From DASRDZ01 sp035569495 (GTDB taxonomy: Bacteria > Chloroflexota > Dormibacteria > Aeolococcales > Aeolococcaceae), in the NCBI GenBank assembly GCA_035569495.1, contig DATMMX010000019.1, positions 1 through 64,000 on the forward strand: DNA of 64,000 nt, in the 5' to 3' direction. Positions 26,948 to 36,318 of this stretch are shown here, in pieces. Below the pieces are notes generated by a model, which ran no database searches, was not told the DNA's origin, and saw nothing but the letters and a program-made list of their open reading frames with translations. Both the position numbers and the translations under genes were made by a program. Each line of letters starts with the position of its first letter. The first letter of the stretch is position 1.

Positions 26948-27943
26948 TCACGCCACGGGCAGGCGGAGCAGGTGGTCGACGTCGGCGACCGAGCGCAGCG
27001 CGTCGTTGAGGTGGGTGCAGCCGACGACGCCGGTGAGGCGTTCGCGCACCACCGCCCGCAGCTCGCGCAGGGGTGTGCCGTCGAGCAGGCGTGACGACGG
27101 GGCGGCGCCGGAGCAGTCGACGTAGGGCAGCACGTGTGGGATGGACTCGAGCCACCCCACCGCGCCCTCGCCCACCGCCACCTCGCCGCGCACCGTGTAT
27201 TCGTGCAGCGCGCACTCGCTGCCGTCCGCTTCGGCGACGGTGTCGCGAAACCACGCCTCGACCGCCGCCACGTCCGCGCCGGGCATGACGTCGAGACGGC
27301 GGCGGCGGCGCATCGCCTGTGGCGGCAGCGCGGGGATGGCGTGCCACGCGTCGGGATCGCGGCCCTGCTCGGGCGGCTCGGCGGCCACCACGTCGGGATG
27401 GTATGCAGGTTCTCCCGCGACGGCGCGCACCGCCGCGGCGCCACCGTCACGCCAGCCGGTGCAGGTGCCGATGCGCCGCACCGAGGCGACCCGCTTCAGG
27501 CCGCCCGCGAGCACCTGGCTGCGCATCAGCCCGAAGCCGGAGATCAGCGCGGTGACGGGCAGGTCGTCGACCAGCAGCGCCAGCAGTGAGCCGTCCAGCG
27601 ACTCGCCGAGCGCGGCGCTCGCGGCGGCGCGAAAACCCGGGCCGAGGCGCAGGCCGACGAGGTCGGCGACGCCGGGCGCCCGCGGCTGCGAGGTGACCCG
27701 CCACACCACCCGATCCGGCGTGGCTGTGACGCGCAGGGTCGCGGTGGCCAGCACCAGCGCCGCCCCGTCCTCCAGCGTGACGATGTCGCGCCCTCGCCCG
27801 GTCAGGGTGAGGGCGCCCTCAGCGCCGTCCGGCCACTCCATGTCGACGCTGGTGGTGCGGCGCACCTGGCCAGGGAGCCGCGGTGCCGCCTCGACGCGTG
27901 GTGACTTCGGGCCACTCCAGGCAGGAACTCCCGGGCCAGTCAC
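26948..27943 (-). CDS. DUF2889 domain protein
   Basis: 331 residues from GTG at 27943, overlapping the MFS stop (GTGA). Visible family features are RRTTSVDMEWPDGAEG, LTLTGRGRDIVTLEDGAAL, SLLALLVDDLPVTALISGFG, RRIGTCTGWRDGG, then a second module with HEYTVRGEVAVGEG, HVLPYVDCSGAAPSS and TGVVGCTHLNDALRSVADV. Conserved Cys and His in CTGW, CSGAAP and CTHLND are suggestive of a metal or catalytic site. The domain is of unknown function but is repeatedly found in acyl-CoA and steroid-type catabolic clusters, which fits this context. Confidence 0.85.
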   Translation of the reverse strand: MTGPGVPAWSGPKSPRVEAAPRLPGQVRRTTSVDMEWPDGAEGALTLTGRGRDIVTLEDGAALVLATATLRVTATPDRVVWRVTSQPRAPGVADLVGLRLGPGFRAAASAALGESLDGSLLALLVDDLPVTALISGFGLMRSQVLAGGLKRVASVRRIGTCTGWRDGGAAAVRAVAGEPAYHPDVVAAEPPEQGRDPDAWHAIPALPPQAMRRRRRLDVMPGADVAAVEAWFRDTVAEADGSECALHEYTVRGEVAVGEGAVGWLESIPHVLPYVDCSGAAPSSRLLDGTPLRELRAVVRERLTGVVGCTHLNDALRSVADVDHLLRLPVA

Positions 27944-29184
27944 CCGCGCACTCCGGCGACGCGATGCAGCGATCGCGCCGCCCACACCGCCACCAGCAGC
28001 TCCAGTCCCGCCAGCAGGATGAAGGGCGCCCTGGTCCCGAAGCCCGCGATCAACGAGCTCGCCGTGATCGGCGCCACCAGGCCGCCGATGGCGTACGCGG
28101 TGCCGCCGTAGCCGAACACCTCGGCGCGCATCGGCGCGGGCGTCACCAGGCCGAGCAGCGTGTTGACCGCGGGCACGAATGCGCCCAGGGCGAATCCCGC
28201 CGCAGAGGCGAGCAGGGCCACGCCGATCAGCGACGGCACGAAGACCAGCGCGGTGAAGACGCCCACCGCCCAGACACTGGTGGCGACCAGCATGCGGCGG
28301 TAGCCGATGCGCCGTCCCACCCGGCCAATCATCAGCGCCGACACCGCGCTCGCCGACGCCTGCATGGCGGCGACCACACCCACCGCGAGAGCGACGTGCC
28401 CCGGCGAGGCCAGCGCGCGCACCCGCAGCGGCATCGACGCGCCCATCCCCGAGGCGACCGCCTGGGCGAGCAGGCCCATCATCAGCAGCACGCCGACGGT
28501 GCCCAGCACTCCGGCGTCGCGCAATCCGGCCCGGCCGTGCGAGCGCGCCTGCCTCTGCACCGAGGTCTCGCGCACGAAGCGCTCCTCGACGAAGCGCGCC
28601 ACCGCGAACCCGGCGACGAACTGCACGCCGCCCGCGATCACGAACGACAGCCGCACACCCGCCGCGGGCACCAGCACGGCGCCGATGGCCGGCCCCATGG
28701 TGCTGCCGATGTACAGCGACGACTGCAGCACGCCCAGGCTGTGGGCGACGCGGTCGGGCGGCGCCATGGTGGTCACCAGCGCCGAGCCCGCGGCGTTGAT
28801 CCCCGCCAGCGACCCGCGCACGAAGAAGAGCACCGCCATCACCTCGACGTTGGGCGCGATGCCGATGGCGATGCTGGTGACACCGGCGCCGAGCATCGCT
28901 CGCACCAGCATCGGCTTGCGCCCGGTGCGGTCGGCGACGCGGCCCCAGATCGGTGAGAACAGCGCCATGCCACCCTGCGTGCAGGTCATCAGCGCGCCGC
29001 TCCACAGCGCGATGGCGCCGCCGTGCACACCGGTGCTCTCCACCATGAACGGCAGGAACGGCATGACGAACGCCGAGCCGAGGACGGTCAGGCACTGGCC
29101 GCTCCAGAGCACGCCGAGCTGCGGGCCCCAGGGCCGTGCGCGCGGTGTGTCCAGCGGCGGTGCCGCGCTCTCGATCAGCGCCAT
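27940..29184 (-). CDS. MFS transporter, 12-TM, multidrug/sugar-efflux type
   Basis: A 414-residue permease. LGVLWSGQCLTVLGSAFVMPFLPFMV is the first helix pair. SPIWGRVADRTGRKPMLV is the loop 2-3 signature and GVLQSSLYIGSTMGPAIGAVL the helix-5 motif of antiporters. VGRRIGYRRMLV repeats the signature in the second half. It resembles the MFS protein at 62101-63426 closely in its opening (QLGVLW..Q, FLP.MV, GAIALWSGA), so the two are paralogues. It lies between the aldolase gene and DUF2889 in one leftward operon and may move the pathway's substrate or a by-product. Confidence 0.9.
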   Translation of the reverse strand: MALIESAAPPLDTPRARPWGPQLGVLWSGQCLTVLGSAFVMPFLPFMVESTGVHGGAIALWSGALMTCTQGGMALFSPIWGRVADRTGRKPMLVRAMLGAGVTSIAIGIAPNVEVMAVLFFVRGSLAGINAAGSALVTTMAPPDRVAHSLGVLQSSLYIGSTMGPAIGAVLVPAAGVRLSFVIAGGVQFVAGFAVARFVEERFVRETSVQRQARSHGRAGLRDAGVLGTVGVLLMMGLLAQAVASGMGASMPLRVRALASPGHVALAVGVVAAMQASASAVSALMIGRVGRRIGYRRMLVATSVWAVGVFTALVFVPSLIGVALLASAAGFALGAFVPAVNTLLGLVTPAPMRAEVFGYGGTAYAIGGLVAPITASSLIAGFGTRAPFILLAGLELLVAVWAARSLHRVAGVRG

Positions 29185-29193
29185 CCCGCGCGG

Positions 29194-30378
29194 CTACGCG
29201 TGCTTCGAGAGGACGAGCGCGCCCGACCCGTGCAGCGGCGAACCGGCCTGCACCAGGGCGATCTCGCAGCCCTCGACCTGGCGCGGACCGCAGCGGCCCT
29301 GCACCTGGCGCACGCCCTCGATGAGCTGCGGCGTGCCGTGCAGCCGCCCCATGCCCAGGGCGCCGCCCGACGTGTTGAGCGGATGGGTGCCGCCGAGGGC
29401 GACGCGACCGTCCTGGATGAACTCGTGCCCCTCGCCCTCGCCGCAGAAGCCGAACGCCTCCAGCCACAGCATCGGGAAGAAGCTGAAGCCGTCGTAGAGG
29501 TTGAGGCTGTCGACGTCGGTGGGGCCGAGGCCGCTGTTCTCCCAGACGGTGCCGGCGAGCCGGCGCGCGCTGTTCATGAAGCTGTCGAGGGTGAGCACCG
29601 GGGCGTTGTCGTAGCCGACGCCGAGCGACGCGCACCCGGTGACGTACGCGGGCGTGACCGGCAGATCGCGGGCGCGCTCGGCGGTGGTGACGATCAGCGC
29701 GCCGCAGCCGTCGACGGCCATGTCGCAGTCGAGCATGCTCAGCGGGTCGGCGACCATGGTCGAGCGCATGTAGTCGTCGCGGCCGATCGGCTGGTCGTGG
29801 AACACCGCGTCGGGGTTGAGCGTGGTGTTGTGGCGGTTGCCGACGATGAAGGTGCTCAGCTCCTCGCGCGTCGCGCCGTACCTGGCCATGTAGCGCGAGT
29901 ACGGCACCGCCCACATCATCACCGTGTTGCTGAAGCCGTAGGGCGCGGTGAACTGGGCGTCGCCGGTGGCCAGGCGCACGTCGGCGATGCCGAAGGCGCC
30001 CGGCGGGCTGTACATGGCGCGGTAGACGAGCGCGTAGTTGCAGGCGCCCGCGGCCACGGCGTGGACCGCTTCGACCAGCGAGCCGCTCACCGTGCCCTGG
30101 GTGATCGAGCAGCTCCAGCGCAGGTTGCGCAGCGGAGCGGTGCGGGTCATGTAGTTGACGGTCACCAGGTCGACGCCGTCGACGTTGCCCGCGCCCAGGC
30201 GCGAGGGATTGGGATAGTTGCTGATGCCGTCGATGTCGTCGAAGCTGAGCCCGGCGTCCTCCACGGCGCGGCGGCTGGCCTCGATGGCGAGCTCACCGCA
30301 ACTGGCGTCGAGGTGGCGGCCGATGCGCGAGAAGCCGGTGCCGACGACGGCCACCCGGTTGCTGATCGGCATGACCAT
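29194..30378 (-). CDS. Thiolase-fold acyl-CoA aldolase (Ltp2-like), copy 1
   Basis: A 394-residue SCP-x/thiolase-superfamily protein: VAVVGTGFSRIGRHLD, RAVEDAGLSFDDIDGISNYP, MVADPLSMLDCDMAVDGCGALIVT, SLNLYDGFSFFPMLWLEAFGFCGEGEG and LNTSGGALGMGRLHG. The nucleophilic Cys of true thiolases is not at its usual position, as in Ltp2-type proteins, which perform retro-aldol cleavage of beta-hydroxyacyl-CoAs and need a DUF35 partner. The partner gene ends 2 bp before this start, supporting that assignment. The Tyr in YDGFS is strongly conserved in all three copies in the window. Substrate unknown. Confidence 0.82.
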   Translation of the reverse strand: MVMPISNRVAVVGTGFSRIGRHLDASCGELAIEASRRAVEDAGLSFDDIDGISNYPNPSRLGAGNVDGVDLVTVNYMTRTAPLRNLRWSCSITQGTVSGSLVEAVHAVAAGACNYALVYRAMYSPPGAFGIADVRLATGDAQFTAPYGFSNTVMMWAVPYSRYMARYGATREELSTFIVGNRHNTTLNPDAVFHDQPIGRDDYMRSTMVADPLSMLDCDMAVDGCGALIVTTAERARDLPVTPAYVTGCASLGVGYDNAPVLTLDSFMNSARRLAGTVWENSGLGPTDVDSLNLYDGFSFFPMLWLEAFGFCGEGEGHEFIQDGRVALGGTHPLNTSGGALGMGRLHGTPQLIEGVRQVQGRCGPRQVEGCEIALVQAGSPLHGSGALVLSKHA

Positions 30379-30380
30379 GG

Positions 30381-30830
30381 TCAGGATTCCTCCGCGCCCG
30401 CGGGCGCGAACTGGGGAAGCTGCAAGCCCTCGTCGCCGTAGGGCTCGAAGCGCACCGCGACCCGCATGCCGACGCGGGCGTCAGCGGCCGGCGCGTCGAC
30501 CAGGTTGCCGACGACGAAGACGCCGGGCTGCTCGTCGATCTCCACCACCAGGCAGGCGTAGGGGACCAGGTCCTCGAAGCCCATGACCCGGGCCTGGCGC
30601 ATCACCGTGTACTCGTAGACCGTGCCGCGGCCGCTCACCGGGGTGGCCTCGAACGAGCTGGAGTGGCACTCCGGGCAGAGTGGCACGGGCGGGTGGTGGA
30701 AGCGGCCGCAGGCCGTGCAGCGCTGCAGGGCGAGCAGCCCGGCGCGCGTCGCCTCCCAGAACGGCGCCGTCAGCGGGGTGACCTGGGGCTCGGGACGCTG
30801 CACCCGCAGAGGGCGGCGAAGCTCGGTCAT
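30381..30830 (-). CDS. DUF35 / OB-fold zinc-ribbon partner of the adjacent aldolase
   Basis: A 149-residue protein with a rubredoxin-like zinc ribbon (Cys38, Cys41, Cys52, Cys55 in CTACGRFHHPPVPLCPEC) followed by an OB fold (VSGRGTVYEYTVMRQA, YACLVVEIDEQPGVFVVGNLV, VGMRVAVRFE). DUF35 subunits bind acyl-CoA and complete the active site of Ltp2-like aldolases. GGAGGA before ATG at 30830 fixes the start; a longer frame upstream crosses the promoter and is rejected. First gene of the leftward operon. Confidence 0.88.
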   Translation of the reverse strand: MTELRRPLRVQRPEPQVTPLTAPFWEATRAGLLALQRCTACGRFHHPPVPLCPECHSSSFEATPVSGRGTVYEYTVMRQARVMGFEDLVPYACLVVEIDEQPGVFVVGNLVDAPAADARVGMRVAVRFEPYGDEGLQLPQFAPAGAEES

Positions 30831-30845
30831 GACTCTCCTCCAACG

Positions 30846-30879
30846 CTGATCATCATAACCATCATCTGCCGGAAGTCCA
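30846..30879 (-). promoter_or_regulatory. Leftward promoter with shared CTGATCATCATAA element
   Basis: On the minus strand TGGACT (30879-30874), a 16-bp spacer and TATGAT (30857-30852) form a promoter ending about 22 bp before the DUF35 start. The plus-strand reading CTGATCATCATAA begins at 30846 and overlaps the -10 box. The same 13 bases occur at 63437, and shorter versions occur at several other promoters of the cluster, so this is a likely regulator site. Confidence 0.5.
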
Positions 30880-30906
30880 GTGGCCGGCCGAGCTTCGCCA
30901 AGGGGG

Positions 30907-30938
30907 TTGCATTCGCTGATCATAGTAAGCAGAATCTG
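30907..30938 (+). promoter_or_regulatory. Rightward promoter with CTGATCATAGTA element in the spacer
   Basis: TTGCAT (30907-30912), a 17-bp spacer and CAGAAT (30930-30935). The spacer contains CTGATCATAGTA (30916-30927). This 23-bp element matches the one at 30846 in 18 positions, including the end ATCTG. It would drive the DUF35-aldolase-ABC importer operon with a leader of about 70 nt. Confidence 0.55.
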
Positions 30939-31014
30939 CATACCCTCCCGGACCGGCAGCCCGGCATGCGCCGCCCGAGGAGTCGCACCAGGACGCCGCG
31001 CTCAGGAGAACGCA

Positions 31015-31488
31015 TTGCAGCGCATCGCCGCTGATGTCAGCCGCCCTCAGGGCGGTGACGCGCAGGACGGCGCGGCCAGGCCCCCGCGGCCACTGCCCGA
31101 GCTCGACCTGTGGAACCGCGCCTTCTGGACCGGCGGCGCCGAGGGCCGCCTGATGATCGCCCGCTGCGCGTCCTGCGGGTACTGGCTCCACCCGCCCGGT
31201 CCGGTGTGTCCGGAGTGCCTGTCGCGCGAGGTGGGCGCGCAGGAGGTCAGCGGCCGCGGCACGGTGAACACCTTCACCGTCAACCACCAGCCGTGGCATC
31301 CCGCCTTCGCGACTCCGTATGTGATCGCGCTGGTCGAGCTGGACGAGCAGCCGCAGCTTCGCCTGGTCACCAACCTAGTCGACTGCGACCCCGCGCAGCT
31401 GCGCATCGGCATGCCCGTCGAGGTCTGCTTCGAGCAGGTCGAGGATGTCTTCATCCCACTGTTCCGGCCGGTCGGTGAGCCGGCATGA
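31015..31488 (+). CDS. DUF35 / OB-fold zinc-ribbon protein, copy 2
   Basis: 157 residues from TTG at 31015, chosen because CAGGAG stands 6 nt upstream. Zinc ribbon Cys51, Cys54, Cys65, Cys68 (CASCGYWLHPPGPVCPEC), then the OB fold VSGRGTVNTFTVNHQPWHPAF, YVIALVELDEQPQLRLVTNLV, IGMPVEVCFEQV. The N-terminal helix PELDLWNRAFWTGG is the usual CoA-binding lead-in. The last bases overlap the ATG of the aldolase gene (ATGA), so the two subunits are made together. Confidence 0.87.
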   Translation: MQRIAADVSRPQGGDAQDGAARPPRPLPELDLWNRAFWTGGAEGRLMIARCASCGYWLHPPGPVCPECLSREVGAQEVSGRGTVNTFTVNHQPWHPAFATPYVIALVELDEQPQLRLVTNLVDCDPAQLRIGMPVEVCFEQVEDVFIPLFRPVGEPA

Positions 31489-32684
31489 AGAGCAGCGCCG
31501 CGGAGCTGGAGCAGCGCGTGGTCATCAGCGGCATCGGCCGCTCCCAGACCGGGCGGCGCATCAACCGCGACTCGCTGGAGCTGACCGTCGACTCCTGCCT
31601 CGCCGCCATCGCCGACGCGGGGTTGCGTCCGTCGGACGTCGACGGCCTGATCACCTGGCCGGGCGAGAACGTCAGCCCCATGGCCGGTTTCGGCGGTCCC
31701 GGCTGCGCGACCATCCAGGAGACCCTGCGCCTCAGCCTGGAGTGGTACTGCTCGGGCATGGAGGGGCTCAACGTGCTCGGCGGCGTGGTCGCCGCGGCGA
31801 TGGCGGTGGCCTCGGGCATGTGCCGCCACGTCCTGCTGGTGCGCACCGTCACCGAGGCGACCGCGCAGGCGGGCGGCGGGCGCCAGGCGGCAATGGGCAG
31901 CAGGCCCGGCCGCAGTGGCGGCACGACGCAGTGGCACCTGCCCTACGGCTCGATGTCGGCGGCGAGCTGGGCGGCGTGGCAGGCGCAGATCCACTTCGAC
32001 CGCTACGGCATGGGCCGCGAGACGCTGGGCGCAGTTGCGGTCAACCAGCGCCGCAACGCCGCGCTCAACGAGGGCGCCGTCTTCCGCACCCCGCTGACTA
32101 TGGACGACTACATGGAGGCGCGGATGATCTCCACGCCGCTGTGCCTTTTCGACTGCGACGTCCCCGCCGACGGCTCGATCGCGGTGGTGATGTCCACCGT
32201 CGATCACGCGGGCGACACGCCGTCGCCGGCGATCGCCGTCGAGGCGCTGGGTGCGGCGCGGCGGGGTCGCGCCTACTGGGAGCAGCGCGCCGACATGGCG
32301 ACGATGAAGGCGTACGACGCCGCCGCGCAGATGTGGTCACGCACCACCATGACCCCCGCCGACGTCGACTTCGCCGAGGTCTACGACGGCTTCAGCATCT
32401 TCACCCCCGCCTGGCTGGAGGCGCTGGGCCTCTGCGGTGAGGGCGAGAGCAAGGACTTCATCGGTGACGGCTCGCGCATCTCGCTGCAGGGCGAGCTGCC
32501 GGTGAACACCTCGGGAGGGCAGCTCTCCGAGGGGCGCTTCATCGGCTGGGGGCTGCTCTACGAGGCCTGCCTGCAGCTTCGCGGCCAGGCGGGCGAGCGC
32601 CAGGTCGGCAGGGCGGACGTGGGAGTTGTGGGCGGAGGTGGCGGCAACGTGGGTCAGGCGATCCTGTTGCGACGGTTCGGGTAA
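31485..32684 (+). CDS. Thiolase-fold acyl-CoA aldolase (Ltp2-like), copy 2
   Basis: A 399-residue protein related to copies at 29194 and 51739: VVISGIGRSQTGRRINRDSLE, AIADAGLRPSDVDGLITWP, MISTPLCLFDCDVPADGSIAVV, FAEVYDGFSIFTPAWLEALGLCGEGES and VNTSGGQLSEGR. The thiolase Cys nucleophile is not preserved. Coupled to the DUF35 gene before it, so a retro-aldolase rather than a thiolase is expected. It is followed 67 bp later by the ABC importer genes in the same direction, tying uptake and cleavage together. Confidence 0.82.
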   Translation: MKSSAAELEQRVVISGIGRSQTGRRINRDSLELTVDSCLAAIADAGLRPSDVDGLITWPGENVSPMAGFGGPGCATIQETLRLSLEWYCSGMEGLNVLGGVVAAAMAVASGMCRHVLLVRTVTEATAQAGGGRQAAMGSRPGRSGGTTQWHLPYGSMSAASWAAWQAQIHFDRYGMGRETLGAVAVNQRRNAALNEGAVFRTPLTMDDYMEARMISTPLCLFDCDVPADGSIAVVMSTVDHAGDTPSPAIAVEALGAARRGRAYWEQRADMATMKAYDAAAQMWSRTTMTPADVDFAEVYDGFSIFTPAWLEALGLCGEGESKDFIGDGSRISLQGELPVNTSGGQLSEGRFIGWGLLYEACLQLRGQAGERQVGRADVGVVGGGGGNVGQAILLRRFG

Positions 32685-32751
32685 AGAGCAACGCCGCGGA
32701 CGCGGGACGTGGCGAGAATCGCATGGACAACGTGTTGGAGAGGTCGAGCAA

Positions 32752-33474
32752 GTGAGCGCAGAGGTCAGGGCGCTGCTGGAGGTCCGTGGCCTCTCGGTCG
32801 CCTATGGGGCGGCCCCGGCGGTGACGCGCGTGTCGTTCGAGCTGCACACCGGGACGGCGGTGGTGGTCCTGGGGCCCAACGGCGCCGGCAAGAGCAGCCT
32901 GGCGCGGGCCATCACCGGTCTGGTCCGGCCCACCGAGGGCACCGTGCACTTCGACGGCGTCGACGTCACCGGGATGGCGGCGCACCGGCTGGCCCGGCGC
33001 GGCATCGCCCTGGTGCCCGAGGACCGCGGCATCTTCCGCGGCCTCTCGGTGATGGACAACCTGCGCATGGCACTGCGCAACGGCGTGCCGCGCGAACGGC
33101 GTGACGCGTCGCTCGACCGGGTGCTGACGCTGTTCCCGGTGCTCGGCTCGCGGCGGCGGCAGATCGCCGGAACGCTGTCGGGCGGCGAGCAGCAGATGCT
33201 GGCGCTGGCGCGCGTGCTCGCCGGCGAAGCGCGTGTGCTCGTCGTGGACGAGCCCTCGCTGGGACTTGCGCCGCAGATCGTCGACCGCGTCTACGATGTG
33301 CTGCGCACCGTGCGCGAGGCGGGCATCTCGCTGGTGCTCATCGAGCAATTCGTCGAGCGCGCCCTGGACTTCGCCGACGACGCCTGCATGCTCAGCCACG
33401 GACGCGTCGAGCTACACGGCCCGCCGCGGGAAGTGCGCGACGAGATCCTGAAGTCATATCTGCAGACCGCCTGA
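32752..33474 (+). CDS. livF: LivF-type ABC transporter ATPase
   Basis: 240 residues from GTG at 32752. LEVRGLSVAYGAAPAVTRVSF opens the domain. Walker A GPNGAGKSS, the LivF-type ALVPEDRGIFRGLSVMDNL, signature LSGGEQQMLALARVLA, Walker B VLVVDEPSLGLAP and LVLIEQFVERALDFAD are all typical of branched-chain amino acid/amide family importers. In catabolic clusters the same family often imports organic acids or aromatic and steroid-type substrates. 9 bp before the permease gene. Confidence 0.9.
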   Translation: MSAEVRALLEVRGLSVAYGAAPAVTRVSFELHTGTAVVVLGPNGAGKSSLARAITGLVRPTEGTVHFDGVDVTGMAAHRLARRGIALVPEDRGIFRGLSVMDNLRMALRNGVPRERRDASLDRVLTLFPVLGSRRRQIAGTLSGGEQQMLALARVLAGEARVLVVDEPSLGLAPQIVDRVYDVLRTVREAGISLVLIEQFVERALDFADDACMLSHGRVELHGPPREVRDEILKSYLQTA

Positions 33475-33483
33475 GGAGCAGAA

Positions 33484-35450
33484 GTGTCCGCCTACATCAT
33501 CTCCGGACTGGTGCTCGGCTCGATCTACGCGATCGCCGCCACGGGCCTGGTGCTCACCTACAAGTCGTCGCGCATCTTCAACTTCGGGCACGGCGCCATC
33601 GCCTTCCTGATCGCGCGCATGTACTACCAGATGGCCCAGGTGTGGCACTGGAACAGCTGGGTCAGCGCCGCGCTGTCGATCCTGGTGTTCGCGCCGCTGT
33701 TCGGCGTCTTCCTCTGGGGATTCCTCTTCCGCCACCTCACCAACTCCTCGCAGGTGGTGCGCCTGGTGGCGACCATCGGCCTCTTCGTCGCCATCCCCGC
33801 CGTCGCCCAGCTCATCTTCGGCTACGACGCCACGCTCAACACCGTCGGCCTCGCCGGCGCCAATCCCGCGCTGTACCACGTCTTCGGGGTCACCCTGAAC
33901 CTCGACCAGGTGCTGGTGCTCGGCTTCGCCGTGGCCGTCGCCGTCGGCATGTTCGCGGTGATGCGCTTCACCACGTTCGGTCTGCTGATCCGCGCGGTGG
34001 TCGACTCCGCGACGGTGAGCCGCCTGGTCGGCACCGACCCGCAGCGCGTCTCGATGGGCACGTGGGCGCTGGGCGCGATGCTCGCCGGACTGGCCGGTGT
34101 GCTGCTGGTCCCGCTGGTCACCCTCGACGTCGACTCCTTCAACATCCTGGTGGTGGCGTCGTTCGCCGCGGTGGTGCTGGCCCGCATGGACAACCTGCTG
34201 CTCGCCTTCGTCGGCGGCCTGGTGGTGGGCCTGGCGCAGCAGATCGTCACCAAGTTCATCCCCTCCGACAGCGTGGTGCTCAAGGGCATCGTGCCCAGCA
34301 TGCCCTTCATCCTGCTGGTCATCTTCCTGCTCTTCTGGGGCTCGGCTCGGGAGACGGTGGGCAGCCGCGCCCAGGCGATGGGCGTCAATCCCGAGGCGGA
34401 GCACGACGACGTCGCCGCCGGTGCACGGCGGCGGCAGCGCTCGCGGGTGCGCTCGCTGATGCCGCTGGCCGTCTGGGCGGTGCTGCTCGGCGGCGCCTTT
34501 CCTTTGCTGCTCAGCAACTTCTGGCTCGGCCTGGCCTCGGAGGGCCTGGTCATCGGCACCATCTTCCTGTCCTTCACGGTGATCACCGGGCAGGCCGGCA
34601 TCATCTCGCTCGGCCAGTCGACGCTCGCCGGTGTCGGCGCCATCGCGGTGGGACAGTTCGCCACCGAGTTCCACTGGCCGATGCTGCTCGCCGTGCTGCT
34701 CGCCGGCGCGACCGCGGCGACGCTGGGCGTCATGGTGGCGCTGATCTCGGTGCGCCTCGGCGACCTCTACGTCGCCCTGACAACGCTGGGCATGGGGCTG
34801 CTGCTGGAGAACATGATCTACACCGTCGGCCGCTTCGACAACTTCTCCATCGGCGTGGCGGTGACCCCGCCCAAGCTCGGGCCCATCGACTTCAGCGGCA
34901 AGATCGCCTTCTACCTGCTGGCGTTGTTCGTCTTCTCGGCGTGCGCGCTGGTGGTGTGGAACCTCAAGCGTTCCAGCACGGGATTGGAGCTAGCCGCGGT
35001 GCGCAGCGACGCGGTGCGCGCCACCACGCTGGGCATCCGGCCGTGGCGGCTCAAGGTGTCGGCGTTCGCCATCGCCGCGTTCATTGCCGGCGTCGGCGGC
35101 AGCATGCTGGCCATGTACCAGTTCCGCGCCCTGCCCTCCAACTACGCCACCATCACCGGCCTGGTGTGGTTCGCCGTGGTGGCGACGTTGGGGCTGCGCT
35201 CCATCCCCGCCGCACTGATCGCGGGCATCACCTTCTCGATCTTCCCGCAGATCATCTCCGACCACCTCAGCCAGAGCTGGCAGACGTTGCCGACGGCACT
35301 GTTCGGCCTGGGCGCCATCGCGGTCGCGCGCCATCCTGACGGAGTGGTGGCGATGCACGCCGCGCAGTTCCGCTGGTTGCGCCGCAAGGTCGTGCACCTG
35401 CTGCACCACGCGCCGCCCGTGGCCGAGTCGGTGACGGAGGTGCCCGCGGC

Positions 35451-35454
<4 letters not shown>
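33484..35454 (+). CDS. Fused LivH-LivM ABC transporter permease
   Basis: A 656-residue double permease. The N-terminal half is LivH (SGLVLGSIYAIAATGLVLTYKSSRIFNFGHGAIAF, later FAAVVLARMDNLLLAFVGGLVVG). A charged cytoplasmic linker around 305-325 (GVNPEAEHDDVAAGARRRQR) joins it to LivM (ITGQAGIISLGQSTLAGVGAIAVGQF, RLGDLYVALTTLGMGLLLENM, GIRPWRLKVSAFAIAAFIAGVGGSMLA). In most bacteria these are two genes; here one polypeptide supplies both halves of the pore. Start GTG at 33484. Coupled to livG by a 4-bp overlap. Confidence 0.92.
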
Positions 35455-36251
<797 letters not shown>

Positions 36252-36256
36252 AGAGC

Positions 36257-36293
36257 GGAGCCGCCGCCACCCGCACTGGGTGACGACGGCTCC
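36257..36293. terminator. Bidirectional hairpin between livG and the binding-protein gene
   Basis: GGAGCCGCCG (36257-36266) pairs with CGACGGCTCC (36284-36293), with one G-U-type mismatch. Inside it CACCC pairs with GGGTG around GCACT. It lies between convergent genes and would stop transcription from both sides, although there is no long T-run. Confidence 0.7.
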
Positions 36294-36318
36294 CGGGTTG
36301 GGGTGTGGTGCTGTTGGC

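Noticed and set aside
26948..29914. 988-residue protein joining DUF2889 to an upstream region
   Set aside because: The first 650 residues are antiphase reading of the MFS and aldolase genes; DUF2889 begins at GTG 27943.
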